Assembly: GCA_039180415.1 (NCBI GenBank)
Contig: JBCDDH010000013.1
Location: 1 to 56,019, forward strand
Length of the DNA: 56,019 nucleotides
Direction: 5' to 3'
Source: CAZIXN01 sp039180415
Lineage (GTDB): Bacteria > Planctomycetota > Phycisphaerae > Phycisphaerales > Phycisphaeraceae
Shown here: piece after piece, positions 36,668 to 47,350 of the stretch
Numbering within the stretch: the stretch's first letter is position 1
How the letters are laid out: each line of letters begins with the position of its first letter
Program-made: the position numbers and the translations under genes
Notes under the pieces: model-generated
Databases searched by the model: none
What the model was told of the DNA's origin: nothing
The model's input: the letters and a program-made list of their open reading frames with translations, nothing else

Positions 36668-37636
36668 TCACGGGATCGGGTCTTGCGTGGGGGAGGTCGC
36701 GCCGTTGAACCACCGCCGCATGTCGAAGAGGACTTCGGGAGTTTCTAACGATGCGTGTCCGTCGAAGTAAGCGGTTGGTGTACTTGTTCCGTGCCGCCCG
36801 ATCGGTAGTCCCTGGTTGAGGCCCGCATTGAGATTGCGCACCTGCCCGCTGACGATGTCCCATCGTGCGCCCTTTGCGAACGGCGGCGTGGCCCAGAACA
36901 TGCCACCTTCGAGCTCCCGGCTGAACTGGGACGGACCGTCCCCCAGGCGCCCTTGGACTTCGGTAAATACAAGAAGACTCGAAGGGTCGCGGACTTCTTT
37001 TTCAAAGAAAACCGGGTGCGCGCCGACGTTCGGGATATCGCCTTGGGCCGTGGGGTCCGTCCCGTTGTAAAAACCCAGGAACTGTCCGCTGTGGCCTCCA
37101 ACGTACACGGTGTTGAGCGCGTAAGTGACTTCTAGGCTCAAGCCGTAGGCCTTGTTGAACGCTTCGAACGGCGTGTCTGAGGCCTGCGGCAGCGGCGGTA
37201 AGGGGCGGTGGCTGTACAAAACCTCCCATACGTTTTCGACATAGGGAGCAAATCGCCACGGGAACCGATCGGCAATCGGAGGACCGAACGGGCTTGGATA
37301 CAGACCCGTATCGACTTGGACAAATTTGTCGTTCACTTTGGGTGGCGTCAAACCCCAGAGTACGTGGCCGTTGTGGTCCTGCTGGTAGAGCGTGTGACCC
37401 AGCATCAGCTGCCGGAGGTTGCTTAGGTCTTGTGCCTGCCGAGCGCTATCTCGAGCGCCACCGAGCACGGGTAGCAGGATGCCGATGAGCAGCGCGATGA
37501 TCCCGATCGCCACGAGCAGTTCGATCAGCGTAAAGCCGGCGGGGGAACCAACGCCGAGCAGTACCTCCTTCACGGGGCTCCGGTTTCGCCAAGCGCGGAC
37601 CGCGATGCGACTGGATGGTGGAATGTCTCGGCACAT
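36668..37636 (-). CDS. type II pseudopilin-like protein (prepilin N-terminal methylation domain)
   Basis: The 322-residue protein has a prepilin site AGFTLIELLVAIGIIALLIGILLP-type (residues about 33-55, given in part) with Gly at -1, Phe at +1 and Glu at +5, and a C-terminal large-pseudopilin region ending in FDGHASLETPEVL, like other planctomycete DUF1559-type proteins. The leader of about 33 residues is long; a later non-ATG start is possible. Exported and processed by prepilin peptidase, exact role unknown. It is convergent with the KDPG aldolase gene. Confidence 0.8.
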   Translation of the reverse strand: MCRDIPPSSRIAVRAWRNRSPVKEVLLGVGSPAGFTLIELLVAIGIIALLIGILLPVLGGARDSARQAQDLSNLRQLMLGHTLYQQDHNGHVLWGLTPPKVNDKFVQVDTGLYPSPFGPPIADRFPWRFAPYVENVWEVLYSHRPLPPLPQASDTPFEAFNKAYGLSLEVTYALNTVYVGGHSGQFLGFYNGTDPTAQGDIPNVGAHPVFFEKEVRDPSSLLVFTEVQGRLGDGPSQFSRELEGGMFWATPPFAKGARWDIVSGQVRNLNAGLNQGLPIGRHGTSTPTAYFDGHASLETPEVLFDMRRWFNGATSPTQDPIP

Positions 37637-37744
37637 GGCGACGCCTTGTAGCTTCCCGAGCGAGCTTGACCGATTGGCATAACTCTGTCGGCGGGTGGCC
37701 TCTTATTTTTGCTTCGTTCCGCGCGGATTTCGGTCGATATGCCC

Positions 37745-38722
37745 CTAATCTCTCGGCTGACTTCGTATCCGCCGCGGCCGACCGAGCCACCCGCACACGA
37801 CCGCGACGAGCGCCGCGGCGGCTGGTTCAGGAACGGTGGAGGGCCGGAAGCTCGGGGTTACGCCGCCGTCGCCCCAATTGCTGAGCACGCCGTTGAGCTC
37901 GGCCTGGTCGATGATGCCTTCTGGCAAGTGGTTGATCCAACCTTCCGGGACGCTATCTGTCGTATCCAGGCCCCAGTTGTTGAGCACCAGGTTTAGGTCG
38001 CCTTGTTCCACTACGCCCGAGTTGTTGTAATCGCCAGGCACGCTCCCGGCCGAAGCTTCGACGAACGTGTCGATCACGAGTTGATCGAGCGATGCCGAAC
38101 TCACGCCCCAACTCCAATCCAGCATGAAAGAGTCTCCCACGCCGGCGACCAGCGACGCGTCGACGTCGAACGTCCACAGGTGCTGGATCAACCCCACGGT
38201 GCCGAAGGGCTCGAGATTCGATTCGTCGCGGGATAACTCTTCGTACGCGTAGCCGGGTAGCGTGGCCACGTCGACGCCGTTGACCGTCAGCGCGTTTTCG
38301 ATCGTCGTATCGATGATGCTCCCGAACGAACGGACTTGAATGAAGAATCGCGTCGTGTCCCCCGGCGAGGCCGAGAACGCCGGCACGATCGCGCGCGGCG
38401 TGATCACGCCTGAAAACGAATAGATGTTCCCGCCGCTGGTCACGAAAGAATTACTCGATTCCTGCGAGCTGTCGAACGCGTCTGCGAAACCGTTAGGGTT
38501 TTGGTTTCCGGTGTCCGGTGGATTCGGACCTTGAGCGAACGAGAACGAATCCCACTGCTGATACGTCGCATTGGGATCGTTGCGGCTCCACGCTGTGGGC
38601 TCGATGAGGTCCGCGAACACGGACGGGGAAAACAGGACGACGGTCAGCGCAGCCGCGAGCGCCGGCCAGGAGTGGAACCGGAGGCGGAGCGGGGCGGCAG
38701 ACCGAGGGGCCTTGCGGGGCAT
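37745..38722 (-). CDS. secreted PEP-CTERM protein with dockerin-like repeats
   Basis: A signal peptide (PALAAALTVVLFSPSVFA) opens a 325-residue secreted protein. The middle is a beta-rich domain without a recognised family. Residues about 235-300 hold two dockerin-type calcium repeats: GDYNNSGVVEQGDLNLVLNN and EGIIDQAELNGVLSNWG. The C-terminus carries VPEP followed by a hydrophobic stretch and an Arg-rich tail (GRPRRIRSQPRD), the PEP-CTERM sorting signal cut by exosortase. I chose ATG 38722; an in-frame ATG at 38737 also precedes the signal. Probable cell-surface or extracellular protein. Confidence 0.8.
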   Translation of the reverse strand: MPRKAPRSAAPLRLRFHSWPALAAALTVVLFSPSVFADLIEPTAWSRNDPNATYQQWDSFSFAQGPNPPDTGNQNPNGFADAFDSSQESSNSFVTSGGNIYSFSGVITPRAIVPAFSASPGDTTRFFIQVRSFGSIIDTTIENALTVNGVDVATLPGYAYEELSRDESNLEPFGTVGLIQHLWTFDVDASLVAGVGDSFMLDWSWGVSSASLDQLVIDTFVEASAGSVPGDYNNSGVVEQGDLNLVLNNWGLDTTDSVPEGWINHLPEGIIDQAELNGVLSNWGDGGVTPSFRPSTVPEPAAAALVAVVCGWLGRPRRIRSQPRD

Positions 38723-38737
38723 CACAGGGAAATCCAT

Positions 38738-38959
38738 CTGGGAGTTGCGGCGGTGGGAAAGATCTGCCGTGCGGGGTTCGTGGAAGACGTCAATGTAGCC
38801 GAGTAGGAGCGGTGGCGGTGATCGATCACGCCGGGGTGGCCGTTTTCACGGCTGCGGCGTCGACGACGCGTGTTCCCCGGCCGGGATGCCCGTGTTGCCC
38901 CGACGGCGGCGGTTGCGATGATTGCGTGAGCTGAGCGGCTGCCGTGGAAACCCGTCGCG
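38738..38959. other. intergenic region with a 12-bp palindrome
   Basis: A 222-bp spacer between the PEP-CTERM gene and the 3' end of xdhB. GTGATCGATCAC (38818-38829) is a perfect palindrome about 96 bp upstream of the PEP-CTERM start and may be an operator. Nothing else is recognisable and no coding frame is convincing. Confidence 0.3.
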
Positions 38960-41326
38960 TTATACGCCACCTCTTGAAACACGCCCGCTTGTCTCGGATG
39001 CGGCGGAGAGGCGATCCAGCGTCAGGAGGACTTGTTCGCCCGTCGCGGGAAGGGGCAAGCTCGCCGAGGCGGTGCCCCGATCGGTCGGTCGAACCTCGGC
39101 CTGGGCAACGGCATCTTTGATGGCCAGCCAAGCGCTCAGCCCCAACAGCAGCGGCGGTTCGCCCACGGCCTTGCTCCGCCGGAGGCTCACCACGTTGTTG
39201 GGGTTGTCGAGGAAGCGCACGCGAAAATCCTTAGGCACGTCGGTCACCGCCGGGATCTTGTAGGTGGTGGGCGACGGGGCGAGGAGTTCTCCCGTGGGGC
39301 TGTAGATCAGCTCCTCGGTGGTACACCAACCCATGCCCTGAACGAAGCCGCCGACGACTTGACCGCGGTCGATGCCGGGGTTGATGGATTGGCCGACGTC
39401 CATGATCAAGTCGACGCGGGTGGCCTCGTATTGGCCGGTGAAGCGATCGATGAGAACCTCGGTGCAGGCGACGCCGTTGGTGTAGTAAAGGAACGGGTTG
39501 CCCCTGCCGGTGGCACGGTTGAAGTCGACGCCGGGGGTGGCGTAGAAGCCTCGTTCGCCAAGCGAGACGCGTTGTTCGTAGGCTTGAGCAACGATTTCAC
39601 CGAAGGAGACGCGGGTTTGGGGGGTGCGCGTGTCAACCGCGAAGCCGTTTGAGAAGCGGATATTGGCAGGCTCGGGAGGCCGGCCGGCGGTTGCGTCGCC
39701 GAGCATGCCCGCGGCGACGTCTGCGAGGCGGCCTCGGAGGCGGGAGCAGGCGTCGGCCGCCGCTGCGCCATTGAGGTCGGTGCCGGCGGACGCGGCGGTC
39801 GGCGAAGTGTTGTTGTTCTTCTCCGTGCTGGTGATGGCGACGAGGACCCGGTCGTAAGGGACGCCAAGCTCGTCGGCGACGATCTGGCGGATGCGGGTGT
39901 TGACGCCTTGGCCCATTTCCGTGGCACCGGTGCTGACCATGACCGAGCCGTCGTGGTAGATGTTGACCAAGGCGTTGGCCTGGTTCATGGCGCGTCGGGT
40001 GAAGGAGATGCCGAATTTCACGCCGGAAACGGCGAGGCCGCGGAGATGGGTCGGGCTGGTTTGATTAAAGCGGGCGACGTCGGCGCGGCGGGCGTCGTAG
40101 TCGGATTCATTGCGGATGGCGGCGAAGAGTTCGGGCAGGGTGTTGTTGGCAACGGTTTGGCCGTAGTGGGTGGTGTTGCGGTCGTCGATGCCGTAGACGT
40201 TGCGTTGGCGGACGTCGAGGGGGTCAAGGCCGGCTTGCCGGGCGGCGTGTTCGAGGATGTTCTCGGTGGAGGCGACGCCTTGCGGGCCGCCGAAGCCGCG
40301 GAAGGCGGTGTTGCTGGGCAGATTGGTTTTGCAGATGCGGCCGGTAACGCGGAGATTTTCGACGTAGCAGGTATTGTCGGTGTGGAGCAGCGCGCGTTCG
40401 AGGACGGCGGGAGACAGATCGGTGCTGCAGCCGCCGTTGGAGAACAGACGGACGTCCAAGGCGGTGATACGTCCGTCGTGGGTAACGCCCGCTTTGTAGA
40501 AACTCTTGAACGGGTGGCGCTTGCCGGTGAAGCGCATATCGTCGTCTTTGTGATAAAGGAAACGGATCGGCCGCCGGGTGCGATGGGCTAGCAGCGCGGC
40601 CATCATCGCGGGAGGCGCGGCCTGAGTCTCTTTGCCGCCGAAGGCGCCGCCCATGCGTTTGCAGGTGCAGATGACGTGGTTGAACGGCACGCCCAGCACC
40701 TCGGCGACCATCTCCTGCACCTCGGTCGTGTGCTGCGTGGAGGACTGGATGTGCATCTGCCCTTGTTCGCCGGGGGTGGCGATCGCGATCTGCGACTCGA
40801 GGTAGAACTGCTCCTGCCCGCCGATGTCGAGGGTGCCTTCGATGACGTGGTCGGCCCGATCGAAGCCGGCGGCGAGATCGCCACGCTCGATCTTGAGGGT
40901 GTCGGAGAGCCAGGATTCGGCGGCCATGGCCTCGTCGATCGAAAGGATCGGCGGCAGCGGCTCCATGTCGATCTCGACCGCGGCGATGGCTTCGTGGAGC
41001 GTGTCGGGCGAGTCGGCGGCGATGAGGGCGAGGGGTTGGCCGAGGAACACCGCGTACTCTTCGACGAGCAGGTCCTCATCGACCACGACGGGTCCGAACC
41101 GGTTGTGGCCCGGGACGTCGGCGGCGGTAAGGGCGGCGGCGACCCCCGGAATTTGAGCGGCCTTGTTGGTGTCGAGTTTCAGCAGCCGGCCGTGGGCGTG
41201 GGGGCTGGGGACGATGCCGGCGAGGAGTTCGCCCGCGAGGGGCGCGAGATCATCGAGGAAAACCGATTGCCCGGTGACGTGGGTGCGGGCGGAATCATGA
41301 GCGAGGTTTTGGCCGACGGCGGGCAT
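38960..41326 (-). CDS. xdhB: xanthine dehydrogenase molybdopterin-binding subunit
   Basis: Large catalytic subunit that oxidises hypoxanthine and xanthine to urate with a molybdenum cofactor. The 788 residues contain HVTGQSVFLDD, VICTCKRMGGAFGGKET (cofactor binding), TAFRGFGGPQG, GATEMGQGVNTR and the catalytic Glu in KAVGEPPLLLG. It follows xdhA with 2 bp between the two, and xdhC lies at the other end of the island facing the other way. Naming of the two subunits varies between genomes; here xdhB is the molybdenum subunit. Confidence 0.94.
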   Translation of the reverse strand: MPAVGQNLAHDSARTHVTGQSVFLDDLAPLAGELLAGIVPSPHAHGRLLKLDTNKAAQIPGVAAALTAADVPGHNRFGPVVVDEDLLVEEYAVFLGQPLALIAADSPDTLHEAIAAVEIDMEPLPPILSIDEAMAAESWLSDTLKIERGDLAAGFDRADHVIEGTLDIGGQEQFYLESQIAIATPGEQGQMHIQSSTQHTTEVQEMVAEVLGVPFNHVICTCKRMGGAFGGKETQAAPPAMMAALLAHRTRRPIRFLYHKDDDMRFTGKRHPFKSFYKAGVTHDGRITALDVRLFSNGGCSTDLSPAVLERALLHTDNTCYVENLRVTGRICKTNLPSNTAFRGFGGPQGVASTENILEHAARQAGLDPLDVRQRNVYGIDDRNTTHYGQTVANNTLPELFAAIRNESDYDARRADVARFNQTSPTHLRGLAVSGVKFGISFTRRAMNQANALVNIYHDGSVMVSTGATEMGQGVNTRIRQIVADELGVPYDRVLVAITSTEKNNNTSPTAASAGTDLNGAAAADACSRLRGRLADVAAGMLGDATAGRPPEPANIRFSNGFAVDTRTPQTRVSFGEIVAQAYEQRVSLGERGFYATPGVDFNRATGRGNPFLYYTNGVACTEVLIDRFTGQYEATRVDLIMDVGQSINPGIDRGQVVGGFVQGMGWCTTEELIYSPTGELLAPSPTTYKIPAVTDVPKDFRVRFLDNPNNVVSLRRSKAVGEPPLLLGLSAWLAIKDAVAQAEVRPTDRGTASASLPLPATGEQVLLTLDRLSAASETSGRVSRGGV

Positions 41327-41328
41327 GG

Positions 41329-42882
<1,554 letters not shown>

Positions 42883-43016
42883 GTGAGAGCGCCCCAAGGC
42901 GGAGCGGACGGATTACCCGGGAATCCGAAGCAGGCAACGTTTGTCCCAATTTAGGCGGCCTTCGAGTGTAGCGGAGCTAAATCCCGAAGGACAGGGCTTG
43001 AGCGGCAATGCATGAA

Positions 43017-44363
43017 TCAAGCGGACGGTGTGATCAGTCGGCCCAGGGGATGGCCTACCGCTTCGCCATCGAGAGCGATGGTGTGGCCGCGGAGGAGGGT
43101 GCGGATGGGGAGGCCCGTGAAGGTCCGGCCGATGTATGGGCTGAGGCGGTGGCGATCGAGGAGCATGTCGCGGGTAAGGGTGAAGGTTCGGTGGAGGTCA
43201 ACGAGGGCGAGGTCGGCGTCGAAGCCCGGGGCGATCACCCCTTTGCCCGCAAGGCCAAAACGTCGAGCGGCGTGGGTGGCGGTGAGTCGGGCGACCTGGG
43301 TTAGGGGCAGCGGCGGATCGAGAGAGAGCACGGCAGAAAGCGTGGATTGGACGCCGGCGATACCGCCCCAGACGTCGAAGATGTCACGCGAAGCTTTTAG
43401 ACCGGATGGGGAAGGCGAGTGGTCGGAGGCGATGAAGTCGAAACCCCCTTGGCGGGCGAGTTCTTGCAGCGCATCGCGGTTGGCGTCGGTGCGGATGGGT
43501 GGGGCGCACTTGGCGTTGGGACCGATCCTGAGCGTGTCGGACAGCGTCAGCGTCAGATAGTGCGGGCAGGTTTCACAGGTCACGTCAACATCAGGTCGGA
43601 ACGTCTCAACGAGTTCGACGGCGTACGCCGTGCTGAGGTGGACGAGGTGCAGCTTGCAGCCGGTGTGCCGGGCGAAGAGCAGGGCGCGGTTGACCGCGTC
43701 GATCTCGCAGAGCGGTGGGCGGGAGGCCGTCCACGTGGTCATGGCCGAAGGGCCTTGGGTGGCTAGCTCGCCACGCACTCGGCGGGTCATGCCGACGGCC
43801 AGCTCTTGGTTTTCGGCATGAACCGCGATGGGCAGGCCGAGCGACGCGGCCCGCTCCATGCCCTTGAGGAGGGTGTCGTCGTCGGCACGGAGGAAGTCGT
43901 CGATGCCCGAGTCGCACATGAAGGCCTTGAAGCCAATAACGCCGCGGTCGGCGAGGGCTTCGAGCTGGTCGAGGTTCGTGGGTGTGAGACCACCCCAGAG
44001 GGCGAAGTCGCAGCCGCTGCGAGCCTGACCCGCAGCGGCTTTTACGTCGAAAGCCTCGACGGTAAGCACAGGAGGCGTACTGTTGAGCGGCATGTCGATG
44101 AAAGTGGTGCCGCCGCCGACGGCGAGGGCGGCAGACCCCGTGGCGAAGCCTTCCCACTCGGTTCGGCCGGGCTCGTTGAAGTGAACGTGGGGGTCGACGA
44201 CGCCGGGGAAAATGTGAAGGCCGGTGGCATCGATCTCGTCGCGCGCGGCATCGGACGGGTCACCGAGGGCGACGATCGTTCCTTGATCGATCGCGAGGTC
44301 GGCTTGGATGGTGCCGTCTGGGGTGACGAGGGTACCGCCGCGGATGAGCAGGTCGATCGGCAA
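43017..44363 (-). CDS. allB: allantoinase
   Basis: Opens allantoin to allantoate. Cyclic amidohydrolase of 448 residues with the first metal motif GVVDPHVHFNEPGRTEWEG, the carboxylated Lys in GFKAFMCDSG, HAENQELAVG, the metal-ligand His pair (LHLVHLST) and a late SDHSPS motif. The GRTEWEG and CDSG segments favour allantoinase over dihydropyrimidinase or dihydroorotase, and the genes around it (uraH, urate oxidase) settle it. Three bp separate it from uraH. Confidence 0.94.
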   Translation of the reverse strand: MPIDLLIRGGTLVTPDGTIQADLAIDQGTIVALGDPSDAARDEIDATGLHIFPGVVDPHVHFNEPGRTEWEGFATGSAALAVGGGTTFIDMPLNSTPPVLTVEAFDVKAAAGQARSGCDFALWGGLTPTNLDQLEALADRGVIGFKAFMCDSGIDDFLRADDDTLLKGMERAASLGLPIAVHAENQELAVGMTRRVRGELATQGPSAMTTWTASRPPLCEIDAVNRALLFARHTGCKLHLVHLSTAYAVELVETFRPDVDVTCETCPHYLTLTLSDTLRIGPNAKCAPPIRTDANRDALQELARQGGFDFIASDHSPSPSGLKASRDIFDVWGGIAGVQSTLSAVLSLDPPLPLTQVARLTATHAARRFGLAGKGVIAPGFDADLALVDLHRTFTLTRDMLLDRHRLSPYIGRTFTGLPIRTLLRGHTIALDGEAVGHPLGRLITPSA

Positions 44364-44366
44364 GGG

Positions 44367-44729
44367 TCAGCTCCCCCGATAGGTGCTGTAGGACCAAGGC
44401 GAGACGAGCAGCGGGACGTGGTAATGCTGGTCGGAGTCCGCGATGTGAAACACGATGGGGACGACGTCGAGGAACCGGGCGGCGTCGGAGTGGCCGATCG
44501 ATTTGAAGTACCTCCCTATGGCAAACGACAATTCGTATCGCCCCGTTCTGAACCGAGACCCTTCGATCAATGGAGCGTCAACGCGACCGTCTTCATTGGT
44601 CTCCCACGAACCGATGACGTCAATGAAGCCTTGCTCTCCAAGTTCTCGCGACAGGCGTACGAGCACGCCGGCCGCCGGTTTGCCGTGAGCGGTGTCGAGG
44701 ACGTGGGTGGTGAGCTTGCCGGTAGACAT
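44367..44729 (-). CDS. uraH: 5-hydroxyisourate hydrolase (transthyretin-like)
   Basis: Hydrolyses 5-hydroxyisourate, the product of urate oxidase, to OHCU. The 120 residues fit the family, with the N-terminal TTHVLDTAHGKPAAGV containing the catalytic His, DGRVDAPL, and the C-terminal signature HYHVPLLVSPWSYSTYRGS ending in YRGS. It lies between urate oxidase and allB with 3-bp gaps on both sides, a tight operon in pathway order. Confidence 0.96.
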   Translation of the reverse strand: MSTGKLTTHVLDTAHGKPAAGVLVRLSRELGEQGFIDVIGSWETNEDGRVDAPLIEGSRFRTGRYELSFAIGRYFKSIGHSDAARFLDVVPIVFHIADSDQHYHVPLLVSPWSYSTYRGS

Positions 44730-44732
44730 GTC

Positions 44733-45587
44733 TTAGGTTCGTTCGACGGTGCCGCGAATCTGGCCGGCGGGTTCGTCGGTGGTGACAAAGATGGAAGCGT
44801 CGTTTTCGTAACCAAAAGGCTTGAGGTCGAAGGGGACGCGGTGTTGGTTGGGCATCTCTAAGTCGACTTGGTCGATGGCATCGGAAGCGTCGAGAGCGGC
44901 CTTGCCCATCTCGAGCAGTGTCTGCTGGACGGCCAGGCTGTGGTGTTCGGCGAAGACCTCGATGAAAACCGGGCGCACCGCTTTGTAGCAAGCATTGAAG
45001 TCGGCCTCGACCGAAGTGAATCGCCAATTGGCTTCGACGGTGGTGGCGAAGATCCGCTCGGTGGTGTCGGGCAGTGTGCGGAAGCGGTCATCGACGAAAT
45101 CGACAAAGACGGAGCCGGCTGACTTAAGGACAACGAGACCGGAGATGCCGCCGCTGCAGCGGGTGCCGCTGGCGTCGACACGGCAGTGAGCGGTGCGCGC
45201 CTCGTTAGAGCCGCCTACGAAAGCGTAGGGGTGTGGCTTGCCTTCGAGGGCAACGCGAGTCAGGAGAGTCTGGTGGACGCGGACGTCGGCTCCGGTGACC
45301 TGGGGGTAGGTGTCGACGAAGTGAGTGGCGAGGAGCTTGGCGAAGGCGTCGGGCGAATCGAAGTCGTTTTCGCGGGCCAGGACGTAGACCGTATTTTTCT
45401 GCGAGTCGGTGGCGACGACCTTCGTGTTATTCCCGGCGGTGTAAGAGTCGGCGAAGTCACCGGCAAGGGCGATATCGACGGTGAACTCGTAGACGTCGTG
45501 CCGTTGGCTTGGAGCGGGGTGGCGGACGACTTTCGTGAGGCGGACACGAGATTTGCCGTAGGAGTTAGCGGTGAGCGTGGCGGTCAT
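44733..45587 (-). CDS. urate oxidase (uricase)
   Basis: Cofactor-free oxidase that converts urate to 5-hydroxyisourate and H2O2. The 284-residue protein carries the family signature around NNTKVVATDSQKNTVYVLA (residues about 53-71; the Thr-Lys pair are the catalytic dyad region) and the C-terminal NQHRVPFDLKPFGYEND. Two T-fold domains are expected. Its ATG overlaps the stop of the allC-uraD fusion gene (ATGA, 45584-45587), so the two are translationally coupled. Start ATG at 45587. Confidence 0.94.
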   Translation of the reverse strand: MTATLTANSYGKSRVRLTKVVRHPAPSQRHDVYEFTVDIALAGDFADSYTAGNNTKVVATDSQKNTVYVLARENDFDSPDAFAKLLATHFVDTYPQVTGADVRVHQTLLTRVALEGKPHPYAFVGGSNEARTAHCRVDASGTRCSGGISGLVVLKSAGSVFVDFVDDRFRTLPDTTERIFATTVEANWRFTSVEADFNACYKAVRPVFIEVFAEHHSLAVQQTLLEMGKAALDASDAIDQVDLEMPNQHRVPFDLKPFGYENDASIFVTTDEPAGQIRGTVERT

Positions 45588-47314
45588 GGATCGTCGGTGG
45601 TGGGGGTATGTGTTTCGGAGATGGCGTCCCGCAGGCGCAACCGGGCAATCTTACCGATCTCTGTAAGGGCGGTGGCGACTTCGGCGTCGCGTTCGTGGGC
45701 GAGGCGTTTAGGGAAAGCGGCCAGGATGGCGGCCTTGCGGTTTTGGCGAGCGCAAATGACGAAGGGGAAGCCAAACTTGGCGTGGTAGGCGGCGTTGTGG
45801 CGGTCGAACTGCTGGGCTTCATCGGGGGTTAGGGTTTCGAGGCCGGCGGCGCGCTGCTCGGCGGTGGATTCGGGGGTCAGTTGGCCTTGTTTGGCGAGCT
45901 TGCCGACGAGGTCGGGGTGGGCGCGGATCAGTGCGAGTTGTTCGGGTTCTGTGGCTTGGGCTACCACGTGTTGCATGGCGTCGTGAAGGTCGTCGATGGT
46001 GGCGAAGGGGCGTTGGTCGTAGACAGCGTCGGCGATCCAAGGAGAGTGTTCGTAGATGCCGCCAAGGGTGATGACGAAAGCCTCGCGGCCGAGGTGGTTC
46101 AGGCGATGAAGGGTGGGTTGGCGGACCAGGCGTTCGAGCGCGGCGACGGCCGCGTGGACGTCTTCGACGCGGCTGAATTCCGCGGGATTGTGGCTGATGC
46201 CGTCGCGGCTGGGGATGAACAGCATCGCGGTGGGCAGAAGCGGGGCGAGAATGGCGGCATCATGGAGGGCACCGCTAACGACGGCGGGCGTGTCGGTCAG
46301 GCGGGTGAGGCGGTCAACGAGCGTGGCGTCGAGGGGTTGAGCGGGGAGCGACTCGGTTTGTTCGATGCGGGTGTCGAGGCGGCGCCGGGTGGCGGTTTGG
46401 GTGACGAGTTGGCAGAGTTGGACATCGCCCTCGGCCAGTTGGGCGTCCTCGGGAGCGCGGAGGTCGATGGTGAAAGTGACTCGGTCGGGGATGACGTTGA
46501 TGGCGTTGGGTTCGACAATAAGCCGTCCAACGGTGAGGACCGCGTCGGGGCCAAGCTTCGGGGCGAGAGCTTCGAGTTGGCTGAGACATTCCGCAGCGGC
46601 GGCCAAAGCGTCGCGGCGGTCGTGCATGGCGGTGGCACCCGCGTGGTTGGCCTCGCCGGTGAGGGTGACGGTGTACTGGCGTCGGCCGGCGATGCTGCGG
46701 ACAACGGCCAGGCGTTGGTCGTGTCGCCACATGCCGGGGCCTTGTTCGGCATGAAGTTCGATCAGGCCGAGGTAGCCGTGCGGTTGGAGGCGGGCGTCGG
46801 GAAGGCGGGTGGGCTCGGCACCGTACGCTTGCCCGGCTTCAAAAAAAGATTGGCCTTGGGCGTTGGTAAGGGCTTGGAGTTGGTCCGCGGTGAGAGTGCC
46901 GGCCATGGCACGAGAGCCGAGCATGCCGAGGCCAAAAGTAGGGCCTTCTTCCTCGGCGAAGACGGCGAGTTCGACGGGGAGGGCAAAGCCGTCGTCGTAG
47001 GCCGAGCGGAGGAGTTCGAGGGCGGTGAGAACCCCGGCGACGCCGTCGTAGTCGCCGCCGTGAGGGACGGAATCGAGGTGAGAGCCGACGAGCCAGACGG
47101 GTTCTTCGGGATCGAGGTTGACGGAGCGGGCGAAGGCGTTGCCGGCGGGGTCTCGGCGGATCGCGCAGCCGGCCGCCTGGGCTTGGGCGAGGACGTAGTC
47201 GACGGCCTGGGCCCAGGCGTCACTGAAGGTCGGGCGGGTTGCGCCATGGCCGGGCGTTTCGGTGAAGCCGGCGATGGTTTGGAAATCGTGCTGGAGGCGT
47301 TCGAGGCTGAGCAA
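45584..47314 (-). CDS. allantoate amidohydrolase fused to OHCU decarboxylase
   Basis: A 576-residue bifunctional protein. Residues 1 to about 405 form an M20/hydantoinase-carbamoylase type metalloamidase (AllC): GSHLDSVPHGGDYDG gives metal ligands H79 and D90, AEEEG the catalytic and metal-binding Glu, IELHAEQGP H188, and GISHNPAEF H375. Residues about 406-576 are an OHCU decarboxylase (UraD): LGREAFVITLGGIYEHSP, AHPDL with H466, and NAAYHAKFGFPFVICAR. No frameshift separates the halves. One chain therefore does both the step before allantoin and the step after allantoate formation. Both genes are more often separate. Confidence 0.92.
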   Translation of the reverse strand: MLSLERLQHDFQTIAGFTETPGHGATRPTFSDAWAQAVDYVLAQAQAAGCAIRRDPAGNAFARSVNLDPEEPVWLVGSHLDSVPHGGDYDGVAGVLTALELLRSAYDDGFALPVELAVFAEEEGPTFGLGMLGSRAMAGTLTADQLQALTNAQGQSFFEAGQAYGAEPTRLPDARLQPHGYLGLIELHAEQGPGMWRHDQRLAVVRSIAGRRQYTVTLTGEANHAGATAMHDRRDALAAAAECLSQLEALAPKLGPDAVLTVGRLIVEPNAINVIPDRVTFTIDLRAPEDAQLAEGDVQLCQLVTQTATRRRLDTRIEQTESLPAQPLDATLVDRLTRLTDTPAVVSGALHDAAILAPLLPTAMLFIPSRDGISHNPAEFSRVEDVHAAVAALERLVRQPTLHRLNHLGREAFVITLGGIYEHSPWIADAVYDQRPFATIDDLHDAMQHVVAQATEPEQLALIRAHPDLVGKLAKQGQLTPESTAEQRAAGLETLTPDEAQQFDRHNAAYHAKFGFPFVICARQNRKAAILAAFPKRLAHERDAEVATALTEIGKIARLRLRDAISETHTPTTDDP

Positions 47315-47350
47315 GGTCTGGATTGGTGGTTTCGAGAGGTTCGGTGGCGG

